This document shows, in pieces, positions 35,958-45,111 of a stretch of DNA of 64,000 nt; positions within the stretch are counted from its first letter, which is position 1, and each line of letters begins with the position of its first letter. The notes beneath the pieces are model-generated. The model was not told where the DNA came from. It ran no database searches and saw only the letters and a list, made by a program, of their open reading frames with translations. A program made the translations under genes and the position numbers. Origin of the DNA: Mameliella sp. CS4 (GTDB lineage Bacteria; Pseudomonadota; Alphaproteobacteria; Rhodobacterales; Rhodobacteraceae); contig NZ_JAHXRQ010000001.1 of the NCBI RefSeq assembly GCF_019392335.1, positions 310,001 to 374,000 of the forward strand. Reading direction: 5' to 3'.

Positions 35958-38176
35958 CGCATTTCCTGATCAACCCCAACGACCCTCTGGAACGTCAGAA
36001 CGAAAAACTGCTGCGGATCAGCGAGGCGCTGATGCGCCGGGTCGAACAGGACACAGACCAGTCCGGCGCCGCCTATGCCCAGTTCGAACGCGCCGCCATG
36101 CTGGAAGACCAGGTGCGCCAGCGCACCCGCGACCTGGAATACACGCTGGACCTGCTGAACCAGTCAAACGCCGCCCTGGCCCGCGCCAAGCACGAGGCCG
36201 AACACGCCCGCAAGAACCTGGCCAACGCGATCGAGGCGGTGCAGGAGGGGTTTGGCCTTTTCGACAGCGCCGACAAGCTGGTGATGTGGAACAGCCGGTT
36301 CAGCCTGCCGCTGCACGACGTGCAGCCGCGCCTGGCAGAGGGACTGCCCTTTGCCGATTACGTTCAGGCGGTCAGCGAAAGCCGGTTCCTGCAACTGCCG
36401 GAGGTCGTCAGCCCCGCGCAATGGGCGGAACAGCGGCTGAAACGGCACAAGGACCGGCACGCGATCTTCAACGTGCGCCTGATCTGGGACCGCTGGTTGC
36501 AGGTCAGCGAACACCGCACGCCGGACGGCGGCACCGTGGTGCTGCAGACCGACGTGACCGACATCATGCGGCTGGAACGGCAGGAACGCGGCAAGCTGCT
36601 GGACAGCCAGGCGCGGATGCTGCGGGCGACGCTGGATCACCTCAACCAGGGGGTCTGCATCTTTGACCGCGACGCGCGGCTGGTGGGCTGGAACGACAAG
36701 ATCGGCGAGATGCTGTCCCTGCCCATCGCCACGCTGCGGCTGGGCGTGGATTTCGATCGGCTGATAGAACAGCTGGAAACCCGCTTTGACGCCGATGTCA
36801 TGACCGCCGAGGACCTGCGCGCCTGGGCCCACCAGGACCGCGGGCGCCAGGCCCTGCGGTTCGAGATCCGGGCCGAGAGCGATATCACCCTGGACGTCTT
36901 TGCGCAGGAAATGCCCGACCGGGGGTTCGTGATCTCCTTTACCGACGTTTCCGTCGAACGCCAGGCGGCGCGGGCACTCGAAGAGGCCAATGAACTGCTG
37001 GAACGGCGGGTGATGGAACGCACGCTGGAACTGGAGGATGCGCTGGTCACGGCGGAACGGGCCAATGCCTCCAAGTCGCGCTTTGTCGCGGCGGCCAGCC
37101 ACGACCTTTTGCAACCGCTGTCGGCGGCAAAGCTCTATATCTCGGGGATCGCCGAGGGCGACGGGGATGACATCACGCGGCAACATGCCACCAAGGCGCT
37201 GAGCGCGATGGACAGCGTCGAAAAGATCATCGACGCGCTGCTGGACATCTCGAAACTCGATTCCGGTGCCGCCAGCCTCGACATCACCTCCGTTTCGGTG
37301 AACCAGCTCCTGCAGCGGCTGCAAGACGAATTCGCCCCCCTCGCCGCGCTCAAGGGGCTGGACCTGCGGGTGGTTCCGGCCTCGGGCAGCGTGGCCAGCG
37401 ACCCGGGGTTCCTGCGCCGCATCCTGCAAAACCTGATCGCCAACGCGGTGCGCTATACCGAAAAAGGCCGTGTGCTGGTGGGTGCCCGGCGACAGGGCAA
37501 CACGATCCGGTTCGAGGTCTGGGACACCGGGCCCGGCATCGCCGAGGCCGACCAGGAACGGATCTTCCGCGAGTTCGAGCGGCTGGACAGCAAGAGCAGC
37601 GTGAACGAGGGGCTGGGCCTTGGCCTGGCGATCGTGGAACGCGCCTGCGCGCAGCTGCGCCATCCGCTTGGCGTGAGTTCGGAGCTGGGGCGCGGCACGC
37701 GGTTCTTTTTCAGCGCGCAACGGGTGAGCGGCCCGAACGAGATGCCCGTCCCCCGCAAGAGCCCGGCAGCCCGGCAGCGTCTGCGTGACAGCGGGCTGAT
37801 CGTGCTGCTGGTCGAAAACGACGAGGAATTGCGCCGCGCGCTGGGTCTGCTCATCGAACGCTGGGGCGGCAGCGTGCTGGACGCGGGCAGCGTCGAGGAG
37901 GCGCGCGCCCTGCTGCATGACATCGGCATCCTGCCGGATGCGCTCTTGGCGGATTATCACCTGGGCGAAGGTCAGGACGGGTTGGCCCTGGTCCGGCAGT
38001 TGCGGGCACGCGATCCGGCCCTGCCCGCGCGCCTGATGTCGGCCAACCGCTCGACCGAGTTGCGCCAGATGTGCGACGCGGCACAGACGGTGCTGATGAC
38101 CAAGCCAATCAACACCGAGGATCTCGAGGATTTCCTTTATTCCGCGACCATGCGGGGCACGCTGACCCCGCCCTGA
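35942..38176 (+). CDS. PAS-containing hybrid histidine kinase (NahK/ErcS'-like)
   Basis: A 744-residue soluble hybrid kinase. Order: coiled coil (about 15-95), PAS (about 95-215), second PAS (about 220-345), short coiled coil, HisKA with phospho-His H387 in AAASHDLLQPLSAAK, HATPase with NLIANAVRYTEKG, DTGPGIAEADQERIF and GLGLGLAIVERA, and a C-terminal receiver with D671 in LLADYHLGEG and Lys in LMTKPIN. No TM segment is present, so the signal is cytoplasmic, perhaps delivered by the overlapping FIST protein. This matches the NahK arrangement. The LuxR-type regulator at 34033 is its likely output. Confidence 0.9.
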   Translation: MQGDMTHFLINPNDPLERQNEKLLRISEALMRRVEQDTDQSGAAYAQFERAAMLEDQVRQRTRDLEYTLDLLNQSNAALARAKHEAEHARKNLANAIEAVQEGFGLFDSADKLVMWNSRFSLPLHDVQPRLAEGLPFADYVQAVSESRFLQLPEVVSPAQWAEQRLKRHKDRHAIFNVRLIWDRWLQVSEHRTPDGGTVVLQTDVTDIMRLERQERGKLLDSQARMLRATLDHLNQGVCIFDRDARLVGWNDKIGEMLSLPIATLRLGVDFDRLIEQLETRFDADVMTAEDLRAWAHQDRGRQALRFEIRAESDITLDVFAQEMPDRGFVISFTDVSVERQAARALEEANELLERRVMERTLELEDALVTAERANASKSRFVAAASHDLLQPLSAAKLYISGIAEGDGDDITRQHATKALSAMDSVEKIIDALLDISKLDSGAASLDITSVSVNQLLQRLQDEFAPLAALKGLDLRVVPASGSVASDPGFLRRILQNLIANAVRYTEKGRVLVGARRQGNTIRFEVWDTGPGIAEADQERIFREFERLDSKSSVNEGLGLGLAIVERACAQLRHPLGVSSELGRGTRFFFSAQRVSGPNEMPVPRKSPAARQRLRDSGLIVLLVENDEELRRALGLLIERWGGSVLDAGSVEEARALLHDIGILPDALLADYHLGEGQDGLALVRQLRARDPALPARLMSANRSTELRQMCDAAQTVLMTKPINTEDLEDFLYSATMRGTLTPP

Positions 38177-38200
38177 CCGGGCGGGATCACCGCAAAAGGA

Positions 38201-39418
38201 TCAACGCAGCGCCACCGTCTGCCCCTCGCCCAGTCCGGCAAGGGCATCGCTGACGATCAGCCGCCCGGCCCCGCCGGGAATGCGCGCAATGGTTTCACGC
38301 GGTCCGGTCTTGAGGATCTCGACCGCGACTTCCTGCAACGTCACCCCCTCTTCGTCCACAAGAAAGACCGTGTCCCCATTGGTCAGCGCGTCGGTGGGAA
38401 TCTCGAAGGTATCGTCACTGGAGTCCAGCATCGCCTCGACCTCGACCGCCTCGTTCAGGAACAGATCGGGGGCGCAGGTCTCGTCAACCTCGATGGTGGC
38501 CTTGACGAACTGGTTTTCCAGGTCCGCCTCGGTGTCGAAACGGGTGATCGTCCCGGCGCAGACCTGGCCATTCACGCGGGTGATGCGCACGGCAGACCCA
38601 TCGGAAATCCCCGCCGGACCGCTTGCGGACAGGCGGCTGATAAGGATGAAGACATCCACGGATTTCTCGCTGGGCGCATAGATCTGTGCGGCGCGCTCCC
38701 CGGCCGAGACGCAATCGCCCACGTTGGTTTCAAAGCCCACCAGCACCCCGTCGATGGGCGCGGTCAGCACCAGTTGTTCGTGGTTGAGCTGCGCGGTCTG
38801 CAGATCCAGTTGCCCGATCTCATGGGCAATCTCGGCGCGGCGCTTGGCGGCGCGGGCGGTGGCGATGGCCTCTTGCGCGCGGTCGGCTGCAAACTGCGCC
38901 TCCATGAAACGGCGCTCGACCCCTTCCATCGTGGTCTCGTTGATCAGGCCACGGCCCAGCATGGTGCTGTTGCGTTCGTATTCGGCGGTGGTCAGGTCCA
39001 GTTCCTGCTGACGGCGCTTGTCATCGGCAATGGCGGACTGAATGTCCAACTCGCGCTCTTCGATGGTGGCGGCCAGTTCGGCAACCCGCGACTCTGCGGT
39101 GCGCAGCGCCAGCATGGACCGCTTGTCATCCAGCCGCACCAGCACCTGCCCGGCAGAGGCGACACGCGCGCGCTTGGCCTTGTCCGAGACCTCGACCACG
39201 CAGCCGCCCGCCTCGTAGGACAGGCCCAGCATGTCGCTGGCCTGAACCGTGCCAAAGAAGGTATCCATCGTGACCGGCTGTTCCGACGTCAGGCGCATCG
39301 TATCGACCTGGATCGGTGCGGCATCCTGGGCAAACCCAGCCACCGGCAGCATCAGCGCCAGCGCACAGGCCCCGGCCCAAACACGCCAGGACCGCTTGAA
39401 CTGGATGTCTGTTGTCAT
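38201..39418 (-). CDS. HlyD/RND-type periplasmic adaptor protein
   Basis: A 405-residue membrane-fusion/adaptor protein with an exported N-terminus (signal ending LPVAGFA). A lipoyl-like half (ASAGQVLVRLDDKR and LTAPIDGVLVGFETNVGDCV) brackets a long alpha-helical coiled-coil hairpin (about 100-210), then a beta-barrel and membrane-proximal domain. Such proteins bridge an inner-membrane pump and outer-membrane channel, but no pump gene is adjacent here. Two extra Cys (GGCVVEV, GDCVSAG) are unusual. It is convergent with the kinase gene. Confidence 0.85.
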   Translation of the reverse strand: MTTDIQFKRSWRVWAGACALALMLPVAGFAQDAAPIQVDTMRLTSEQPVTMDTFFGTVQASDMLGLSYEAGGCVVEVSDKAKRARVASAGQVLVRLDDKRSMLALRTAESRVAELAATIEERELDIQSAIADDKRRQQELDLTTAEYERNSTMLGRGLINETTMEGVERRFMEAQFAADRAQEAIATARAAKRRAEIAHEIGQLDLQTAQLNHEQLVLTAPIDGVLVGFETNVGDCVSAGERAAQIYAPSEKSVDVFILISRLSASGPAGISDGSAVRITRVNGQVCAGTITRFDTEADLENQFVKATIEVDETCAPDLFLNEAVEVEAMLDSSDDTFEIPTDALTNGDTVFLVDEEGVTLQEVAVEILKTGPRETIARIPGGAGRLIVSDALAGLGEGQTVALR

Positions 39419-39559
39419 CCTGAAACCTCTTTCCCTGTTGAACACCGCATTCCGTCTTGTCGTGCGGACAGCGGCCTGAACCCGCCAAGAACCATAGCGC
39501 ATCCGCCGCGATTGTCGCGGTTTCGGCACGGAATACCAGCGCCGTGTCACGGCAAAGTG

Positions 39560-41044
39560 TCAGTCCGGGCCGATTTGACGGACAAGGTCGGTCACGCTGC
39601 CGTCTCGGTATTCGCTGATGGCGACCACCCGCCCGTCGACCCGGGGCGGAACCGGCTGGCGCGCGGCGGCGGCGGCCTCGCGCGCTAGGTCCTCGATCGG
39701 ACGCACGGCCAGGCCCGCCCGGCGCAGCCGGTCCGCCAGCTCGTCCCGCGCCGGGTTCACCGCCAGCCCCGCCTCAGTCACCACCACGTCGATGGTCTGG
39801 CCCGGCGTGGTCAGCGTGCCCACCTGCGGCACGATCTTGGCAAAACCGGCGGCGGTCAGGCGAGTCGTGACGATGGAAAGCCGCGCGCCCGCAGCCGTAT
39901 CCGCATGCCCGCCGGACCCGCCGATCAGAATGCCGCCCGCCCGCGTGGTCACGTTGACGTTGAAATCCAGATCGACCTCGGCCGCGCCCAGCACCACCGC
40001 GTCGACCCGGTCGACCACCGCCCCGCCAATATGGGACGCCGCATAGGTGGCTGCCGACATGGCCTGGTGCCGGGGATCGTCGCGGTAGGACCGCACCGCG
40101 TCGAGGTCGAAACACTGCACGTCCATCAAACCGCGAAAGAGCCCCGCACGCAGCATCTCGACGTGAAAGCCGGTGATCCCCCCGGAACAGAAACTGCCCG
40201 CGACGCCAAGCTCCGCCATCTGCCGGCCAACCGCGGCAGCGGTCGCCAGCGAGGCGCCCCCGGCCCCGGTCTGAAAGGAAAACCCCTCGGCCAGCAGCCC
40301 GCTGGCGGTGATGGTACGCGCGGCGCTGTCGGCAATGGAGAGGCTGACGGGGTCTTCTGCCGGGCGCGTCGTGCCAGAGGCGATGCCGCCGGGATCGCCG
40401 ATGCGCGGCACCTGTACCACGTGATCCACCTGCCCTTGCGGGATGTCGATGGCGGGCGCCGGGTAGGGGACCAGCGTGTCGGTGATGGCCACGGTGCGGC
40501 GCGCGACCGCAACATCGGTCATGGGATAGCCCATCGTGCCACAGGCGGTCGGTCCCGTGCTGCCAGAGACATTGCCCATCTCGTCCGCGGCCGGCGCAGC
40601 GACAAAAGCCGCGTCTATCACGATCTCCCCCGCATCCAGCGCCCGCGCCCGTCCGCCATGTGTCATCAGGACCGCCGGGTTCGGCAGCACACCGGTCGAG
40701 ATCGCCTCTCCTACCGGGCCCGAGATGAAGGCGGCAGAGACGCGTGAGACAGTGCCGTTGCGGATGTGATCGACAAGGGGCGCATGCACCGGAAAGATCG
40801 AACTGGCCGCGACGTGCAGATCCTTCAGCCCCCGGCGTGACAGCGCTGCCATCACCATGTTCAGCACATCGTCACCGTTGCGCAGGTGGTGGTGAAACGA
40901 CACCGTGGCCCCGTCGCGCAGGTCACAGGCGGAAATCGCCGCATCCAGGTCTCGCAAAAGCTTGGTCATGCGCGGGCCACGCGCGGCAGGAGCGAAGGCG
41001 CGCAGCGCGCCATAGCCGGGAAGATCGGGCAGCAGGTCGGGCAT
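39560..41044 (-). CDS. citF: Citrate lyase alpha subunit (orphan)
   Basis: A 494-residue CitF-family protein, the citrate:ACP transferase subunit of citrate lyase. Typical blocks are TVSFHHHLRNGDDVLNMVM, GLKDLHVAASSIFPVHAPLV, THGGRARAL, DEMGNVSGSTGP, GFSFQTGAGGASLA and ILIGGSGGHADTAAGA. The other two subunits (CitD acyl carrier and CitE lyase) and the CitG/CitX prosthetic-group enzymes are absent from the window. It may therefore serve as a stand-alone CoA transferase or work with genes elsewhere. ATG 41044 follows GAGAGAGACG; an in-frame TTG at 41059 is less likely. Confidence 0.87.
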   Translation of the reverse strand: MPDLLPDLPGYGALRAFAPAARGPRMTKLLRDLDAAISACDLRDGATVSFHHHLRNGDDVLNMVMAALSRRGLKDLHVAASSIFPVHAPLVDHIRNGTVSRVSAAFISGPVGEAISTGVLPNPAVLMTHGGRARALDAGEIVIDAAFVAAPAADEMGNVSGSTGPTACGTMGYPMTDVAVARRTVAITDTLVPYPAPAIDIPQGQVDHVVQVPRIGDPGGIASGTTRPAEDPVSLSIADSAARTITASGLLAEGFSFQTGAGGASLATAAAVGRQMAELGVAGSFCSGGITGFHVEMLRAGLFRGLMDVQCFDLDAVRSYRDDPRHQAMSAATYAASHIGGAVVDRVDAVVLGAAEVDLDFNVNVTTRAGGILIGGSGGHADTAAGARLSIVTTRLTAAGFAKIVPQVGTLTTPGQTIDVVVTEAGLAVNPARDELADRLRRAGLAVRPIEDLAREAAAAARQPVPPRVDGRVVAISEYRDGSVTDLVRQIGPD

Positions 41045-41133
41045 CGTCTCTCTCGTCAACTTGGGCGCTTTACCGTCGGCCCGGAGAGACTACTTTGGGT
41101 CAGGCCGTACCGACCTGCAACAGGAGCCCGGAC

Positions 41134-41661
41134 ATGACCCCGCAGCGCGTCCCCGAAACCGTCTTTCACACCCGCCAACGCAACGAGGCCCCGGGCGGCG
41201 ACAATCCCTATGAATGGCGGGACGTGACCAGCGCCCAACTGTTCGACCGTCAACGCGTGGTGCTTTTCGCGCTGCCCGGGGCCTTTACCCCCGCTTGTTC
41301 CGAAACCCATCTGCCCGGCTACGAAGGCCACTACGACGCCTTTCGCGAGCATGGGATCGACCGCGTGATCTGCCTGTCGGTCAACGATGCCTTCGTCATG
41401 TTTCAATGGGCGCGCGCACAGGGGATCGAAAAAGTCATGATGCTGCCCGATGGAAATGGCGATTTCACCCGGCAGATGGGCATGCTGGTCGACCGGTCGG
41501 CACAAGGCATGGGCCTGCGCAGCTGGCGCTATTCCATGCTGGTCGAGGACGGCGAGATCACCGCGCTCTTTTCCGAACCGGGACTGAGGGACAATCCACC
41601 GGGCGTGCCAGTACAGGTTTCCGGTGCCGAAACCATGCTGGCCCATTTGCGCGCCGGGTGA
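41134..41661 (+). CDS. Peroxiredoxin (Prx5-type)
   Basis: A 175-residue thiol peroxidase that would reduce hydrogen peroxide and organic peroxides. The peroxidatic Cys is C55 in ALPGAFTPACSETHLPGY; the second typical Cys is in RVICLSVNDAFVM. MGMLVDRSAQGMGLRSWRYSMLVEDG completes the Prx5 pattern. CAGGAG precedes ATG 41134. It is cytoplasmic (no signal). It is convergent with a glutathione transferase gene, and glutathione or glutaredoxin is a common reductant for this class. Confidence 0.93.
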   Translation: MTPQRVPETVFHTRQRNEAPGGDNPYEWRDVTSAQLFDRQRVVLFALPGAFTPACSETHLPGYEGHYDAFREHGIDRVICLSVNDAFVMFQWARAQGIEKVMMLPDGNGDFTRQMGMLVDRSAQGMGLRSWRYSMLVEDGEITALFSEPGLRDNPPGVPVQVSGAETMLAHLRAG

Positions 41662-41668
41662 TACGCGG

Positions 41669-42367
41669 CTATCCCCTCTCCTGCGTGCTGCGCGGCATCA
41701 GGTGCTTTCGCGCCTCCTCGTCCCACTTGCCCTGCGGCTTGCCCAGGTCCTTGCCCAGGTCATAGCCGCGCCGCAGCCCCGGGCGGGTCTTCATCAGGTC
41801 ATACCAGCGGCGGACATTGGGAAACTGGTCCAGGTCGATTTCCTGTTTGCGATAGGTGACGACCCAGGGCCAAGTCGCGAAATCGGCAATCGAACAGGCG
41901 TCGCAGATGTAGTCACGCCCTTCCAGCCGCCGGTCCAGCACGCCGTAGAGACGCAGCGCCTCTGTCGTGTAGCGTTCCAGACCGTAGGGGTTCGGCTCCG
42001 GCGCGTAGAACTTGAAATGGCCCGCCTGCCCGAACATCGGCCCGACCCCGGCGGCCTGCCACATCAGCCATTCCAGCACCTCGGTCCGCCCGCGCAGGTC
42101 GGCGGGCAGGAACTGGCCCGTCTTCTCGGCCAGGTAGATCAGGATCGCGGCCCCCTCAAACACGGATATCGGCGCGCCGCCGCCTTCGGGCGCATGGTCC
42201 ACGATGGCGGGCATCCTGTTGTTCGGGCTGATCTTCAGGAACTCCGGGTCGAACTGTTCGCCGCGCAGGATGTTGACCGGCACCACGCGATAGTCGAGCC
42301 CCATTTCCTCCAGCGCGATGGAGATTTTCCACCCGTTGGGCGTGGGCCAGAAATGGGCGTCGATCAT
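41669..42367 (-). CDS. Glutathione S-transferase (YghU/Ure2-like)
   Basis: A 232-residue GST. The N-terminal thioredoxin-like domain has the active region WPTPNGWKISIALEEMGLDY with the glutathione loop NNRMPAIVDH and ISVFEGAAILIYLAE. An all-helical C-terminal domain (about 90-210) follows with CSIADFATWPWV. This pattern (Asn as the likely catalytic residue) is that of YfcG/YghU-type proteins that reduce disulfides. The start at 42367 matches the family N-terminus. Confidence 0.9.
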   Translation of the reverse strand: MIDAHFWPTPNGWKISIALEEMGLDYRVVPVNILRGEQFDPEFLKISPNNRMPAIVDHAPEGGGAPISVFEGAAILIYLAEKTGQFLPADLRGRTEVLEWLMWQAAGVGPMFGQAGHFKFYAPEPNPYGLERYTTEALRLYGVLDRRLEGRDYICDACSIADFATWPWVVTYRKQEIDLDQFPNVRRWYDLMKTRPGLRRGYDLGKDLGKPQGKWDEEARKHLMPRSTQERG

Positions 42368-42493
42368 GGGCGGTACCTGCCGGTTGACTGTCCTGCCCCA
42401 ACCGCTACCCAATAACGCGCAAACCGGCAAGACGACCGTCCGGCCCGGACATCACCAAAGGGGACCCGCGCGCCCCATCAACCGGAGACCCTG

Positions 42494-43102
42494 ATGAAAC
42501 TCTATTTCGCTCCCGACACCCGCGCCGTGCGGACCGCCTGGCTGATGTACGAACTGGGGCTGGATTTCGAATTGCACCGCTTCGAGAAACTGGGCGATCC
42601 GGCCATGCGCGCGCCCGAGTTCCTGGAAATCAGCCCCAACGGCCGTATCCCGGTGCTGGAGGACGGCGACGTGCGGATCTTTGAATCCCCCGCCATCGCC
42701 GAGTACCTGGTGGCGCGCCACGGGCACGGCAAGCTGGTGCCGCCGGTCGAGTCCCCGGCCTTTCCTCAGTACCTGCAATGGTTGCACTACGGCGAAGGCA
42801 TGATCATGGGACCGATGAACAACTACGTCGTGGAAACCATCATCCTGAAACCCGAACGCCGGTCCGAGGAACACGCCAAGCGGGCGCTGAAACTGATGAC
42901 GCGCATGGTGCAGACGGTGGATGCCCACATGGCCGACCGTGACTACCTGGCCGGAGAGTTCACCGCCGCCGACACGATCACCGGACATGCCTGCATCATG
43001 TGCGAGAGATTTGGCGTCGATTATTCCGGGATGCCCAACCTCAGGGCCTATGTAGATCGCCTTCTGGCCCGGCCCGCGGCACAAAAGGCCTTTGCCCTGT
43101 AG
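42494..43102 (+). CDS. Glutathione S-transferase
   Basis: A 202-residue GST. The thioredoxin-like N-domain reads MKLYFAPDTRAVRTAWLMYE with NGRIPVLEDGD and FESPAIAEYLVAR; the helical C-domain has GEFTAADTITGHACIMCERFG. Thus a cytoplasmic detoxification or redox role is expected; the exact substrate is unknown. GGAGACC precedes the start. It diverges from the other GST gene, so the pair may be regulated together. Confidence 0.92.
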   Translation: MKLYFAPDTRAVRTAWLMYELGLDFELHRFEKLGDPAMRAPEFLEISPNGRIPVLEDGDVRIFESPAIAEYLVARHGHGKLVPPVESPAFPQYLQWLHYGEGMIMGPMNNYVVETIILKPERRSEEHAKRALKLMTRMVQTVDAHMADRDYLAGEFTAADTITGHACIMCERFGVDYSGMPNLRAYVDRLLARPAAQKAFAL

Positions 43103-43219
43103 CGTTCCGCGCCGTCGCTGCATCACGCAGGGCGCAAAACCCGCCCGAGGTCTGGCACATCCGGCGCGCCGGGGCTATGGCCTTGGGCGATGCTGCTGGG
43201 AACTTCGGGTGGGATAACC

Positions 43220-43792
43220 ATGACAAAGCGTTTCGCAATGATGCTGGTGGCGCTGGCCATGCTGGCCGTCGGTGGCTGCACCACCGTCAGCCCGGAATTC
43301 GGGCAGCGGGACATCGACGCTCTGGCGGCGGAAATCCGGGGGCTCGGCCCCAACGTCGACCCGCGAGAGGCCGACCGCGCCGCGCGGATCGCCTATACCT
43401 ATTCCCGCCAGTTGACGCAGGACTACGGCATCACCGACCCGCCGTTGATCCATAACGCCAAGGTCCACAGCGGCGAGCGCGAACGCGGGCTGTGCAACCA
43501 CTGGGCCGAGGACATGCACCGCCGCCTCAGCCAAGAGAACTTTCGCACCCTGTCGGCGCTGCGCGCGATCTCGCCCCGCTCACCCTTCCGGATCATCCAT
43601 CACACGGCGGTCATCAGCCCGCGCGGCGGCACGATCTATGACGGCGTGGTGCTGGACCCCTGGCGCAACGGCGGCGCCCTGCATTGGCAAAAGACCCGGG
43701 CGGACGACCGCTATGACTGGCGCCCCCGTCCCGAGGTCCTGAAAGAGATGCTGTCCGCCAAGCGGGCCCGCAAGGCGGCCCGGGCGCGCTGA
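43220..43792 (+). CDS. Lipoprotein with Cys-His-Asp (transglutaminase-like) residue pattern
   Basis: A 190-residue lipoprotein, start MTKRFAMMLVALAMLAVGGC with the lipobox Cys near residue 20. The mature part has GLCNHWAEDMHRRL, then FRIIHHTAVISPRGG and GVVLDPWRNGG. The order Cys, His, Asp in these contexts resembles the catalytic triad of transglutaminase-like/papain-like folds. Enzymatic function is inference. It ends 4 bp from the convergent caspase-like protein, and both are exported. Confidence 0.7.
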   Translation: MTKRFAMMLVALAMLAVGGCTTVSPEFGQRDIDALAAEIRGLGPNVDPREADRAARIAYTYSRQLTQDYGITDPPLIHNAKVHSGERERGLCNHWAEDMHRRLSQENFRTLSALRAISPRSPFRIIHHTAVISPRGGTIYDGVVLDPWRNGGALHWQKTRADDRYDWRPRPEVLKEMLSAKRARKAARAR

Positions 43793-43796
43793 CCGC

Positions 43797-45008
43797 TTAT
43801 TGGCGCACGCCGCGCTGCATGTTGCTCAGCTTGACCCGCGCGCGCGCCGCAAAGGCGCCGTCGGGGTACTGGCCAAGATAGGCGCGCAACCCCTGTTGCC
43901 CCCGCGCCATGTTCCAGGTTGCGGCCTCCTGCGCCGAGACGACGTTGCGCGCCCGCCGGGGCCGGGGCGCTGAGCGCGCAGGCGCCTGCCCCGCCTCCTT
44001 TGCCAACCGCGCAACCTGCGCCGCATCCAGATAGCCGGTCGGAGCGGCCCCGATCTGCCGTTGCCACGCGGTGATCGCGCCGCGCGTGCCGGGGCCAAAG
44101 ATCCCGTCGATGCCGCGTGTCCTATGCCCCAGCCGCGCCAGGTTGCGCTGGATTGCCCTGCGCGCACCGGCGTCCAACGCCAGGGCCGTCTCTGCCTGGG
44201 CCGGGCTGACCGCGGGTTCGCCGTCACGCCTTTGCAGGGCCGCCTCGGCGTGAATGCCCTCAGGATAGCTGTCCAGATAGGCCTGGAACGCCCCGCGTTC
44301 GACGGCGCGCTGCCAGGCTGCCTCGTCCAGCCGGGCGATCCGGTCCCGGGCGGCAGCCTGTTCCGCCTCGCTCGGCGGTCGCACCTCGGTATGGGTCAGG
44401 ATCGTCAGGTCTTCGCTGACATGGCCGGACAGCGCCAAGTCGTACCAGTCGGCGGATTTCTCCAGCGGCAAGGCCGGTTGCGCCATTTCACGGGCGGCAA
44501 ACTCTGCCACCTTGGCGGCGGGACCACGGATCACGGTCACGCCCTCGGGGATCTTCAGCGCCTCAAGGCCCGCCCCCTCACCGGCCTCGCCCAGCACGAG
44601 AAAGGCCCGGCGCGGGCTTTGGGCCAGCACCTCCAGCACCGCCGCAAGCGACAGACCCGCAGCCTCGGACGCCTCGCGGCCCGCCGGGCGCAGAACTGGC
44701 CCGCCGTCGTCCAAGGCGAACAGGCCCGACAGCACCACGATCAGCGGCGTCTCGCCCTCGTCGATCGCGGCCACGAAACCGTCCAGGGCCTGCCGCATCG
44801 CGTCAGCACCGCCATTGGCCAACTGTTCGACCTCTTGCCCGCGCAGGCGCAGCGCCCTGGCCACCGCCCGCACCGCATCGGGGCCAAAGGCCGTCACGGT
44901 CTCGCCATAGCGCGCGTTCCCGATCACCAGCGCATCGCCGGTGGTGAACTCGGCCCAGGCCGGCGCCGCCGACAGAAATCCCGCCAGTGCCAGTCCCGCT
45001 GTTCTCAT
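43797..45008 (-). CDS. Exported caspase-like fold protein with peptidoglycan-binding domain
   Basis: A 403-residue protein with a signal peptide (about 1-19). The N-terminal part begins DALVIGNARYG, the usual first strand of the caspase/peptidase C14 fold, and continues LIVVLSGLFALDDGGPVLRP where active enzymes have a His-Gly motif. That His and an obvious catalytic Cys are missing, so it is probably a pseudo-enzyme. Residues about 275-330 form a PG_binding_1 domain (IQRNLARLGHRTRGIDGIFGPGTRGAI). The last 40 residues are a short helical repeat (AATWNMARGQQGLRAYLGQYPDG). Confidence 0.75.
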   Translation of the reverse strand: MRTAGLALAGFLSAAPAWAEFTTGDALVIGNARYGETVTAFGPDAVRAVARALRLRGQEVEQLANGGADAMRQALDGFVAAIDEGETPLIVVLSGLFALDDGGPVLRPAGREASEAAGLSLAAVLEVLAQSPRRAFLVLGEAGEGAGLEALKIPEGVTVIRGPAAKVAEFAAREMAQPALPLEKSADWYDLALSGHVSEDLTILTHTEVRPPSEAEQAAARDRIARLDEAAWQRAVERGAFQAYLDSYPEGIHAEAALQRRDGEPAVSPAQAETALALDAGARRAIQRNLARLGHRTRGIDGIFGPGTRGAITAWQRQIGAAPTGYLDAAQVARLAKEAGQAPARSAPRPRRARNVVSAQEAATWNMARGQQGLRAYLGQYPDGAFAARARVKLSNMQRGVRQ

Positions 45009-45111
45009 CGTCTCTGTCCCCTTGCCGTTGCCCCGACTCGGGCCGCACGCCCCGGCCCTGATCCAAGCCTAGCGAAGCGATTCCGATCCGTCGACGCCCG
45101 AGCGGGCGGCG

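Noticed and set aside
36164-37960. A 598-codon antisense frame over the hybrid kinase
   Set aside because: The sense strand has all kinase and receiver motifs; the antisense frame has none and starts and ends inside the gene.
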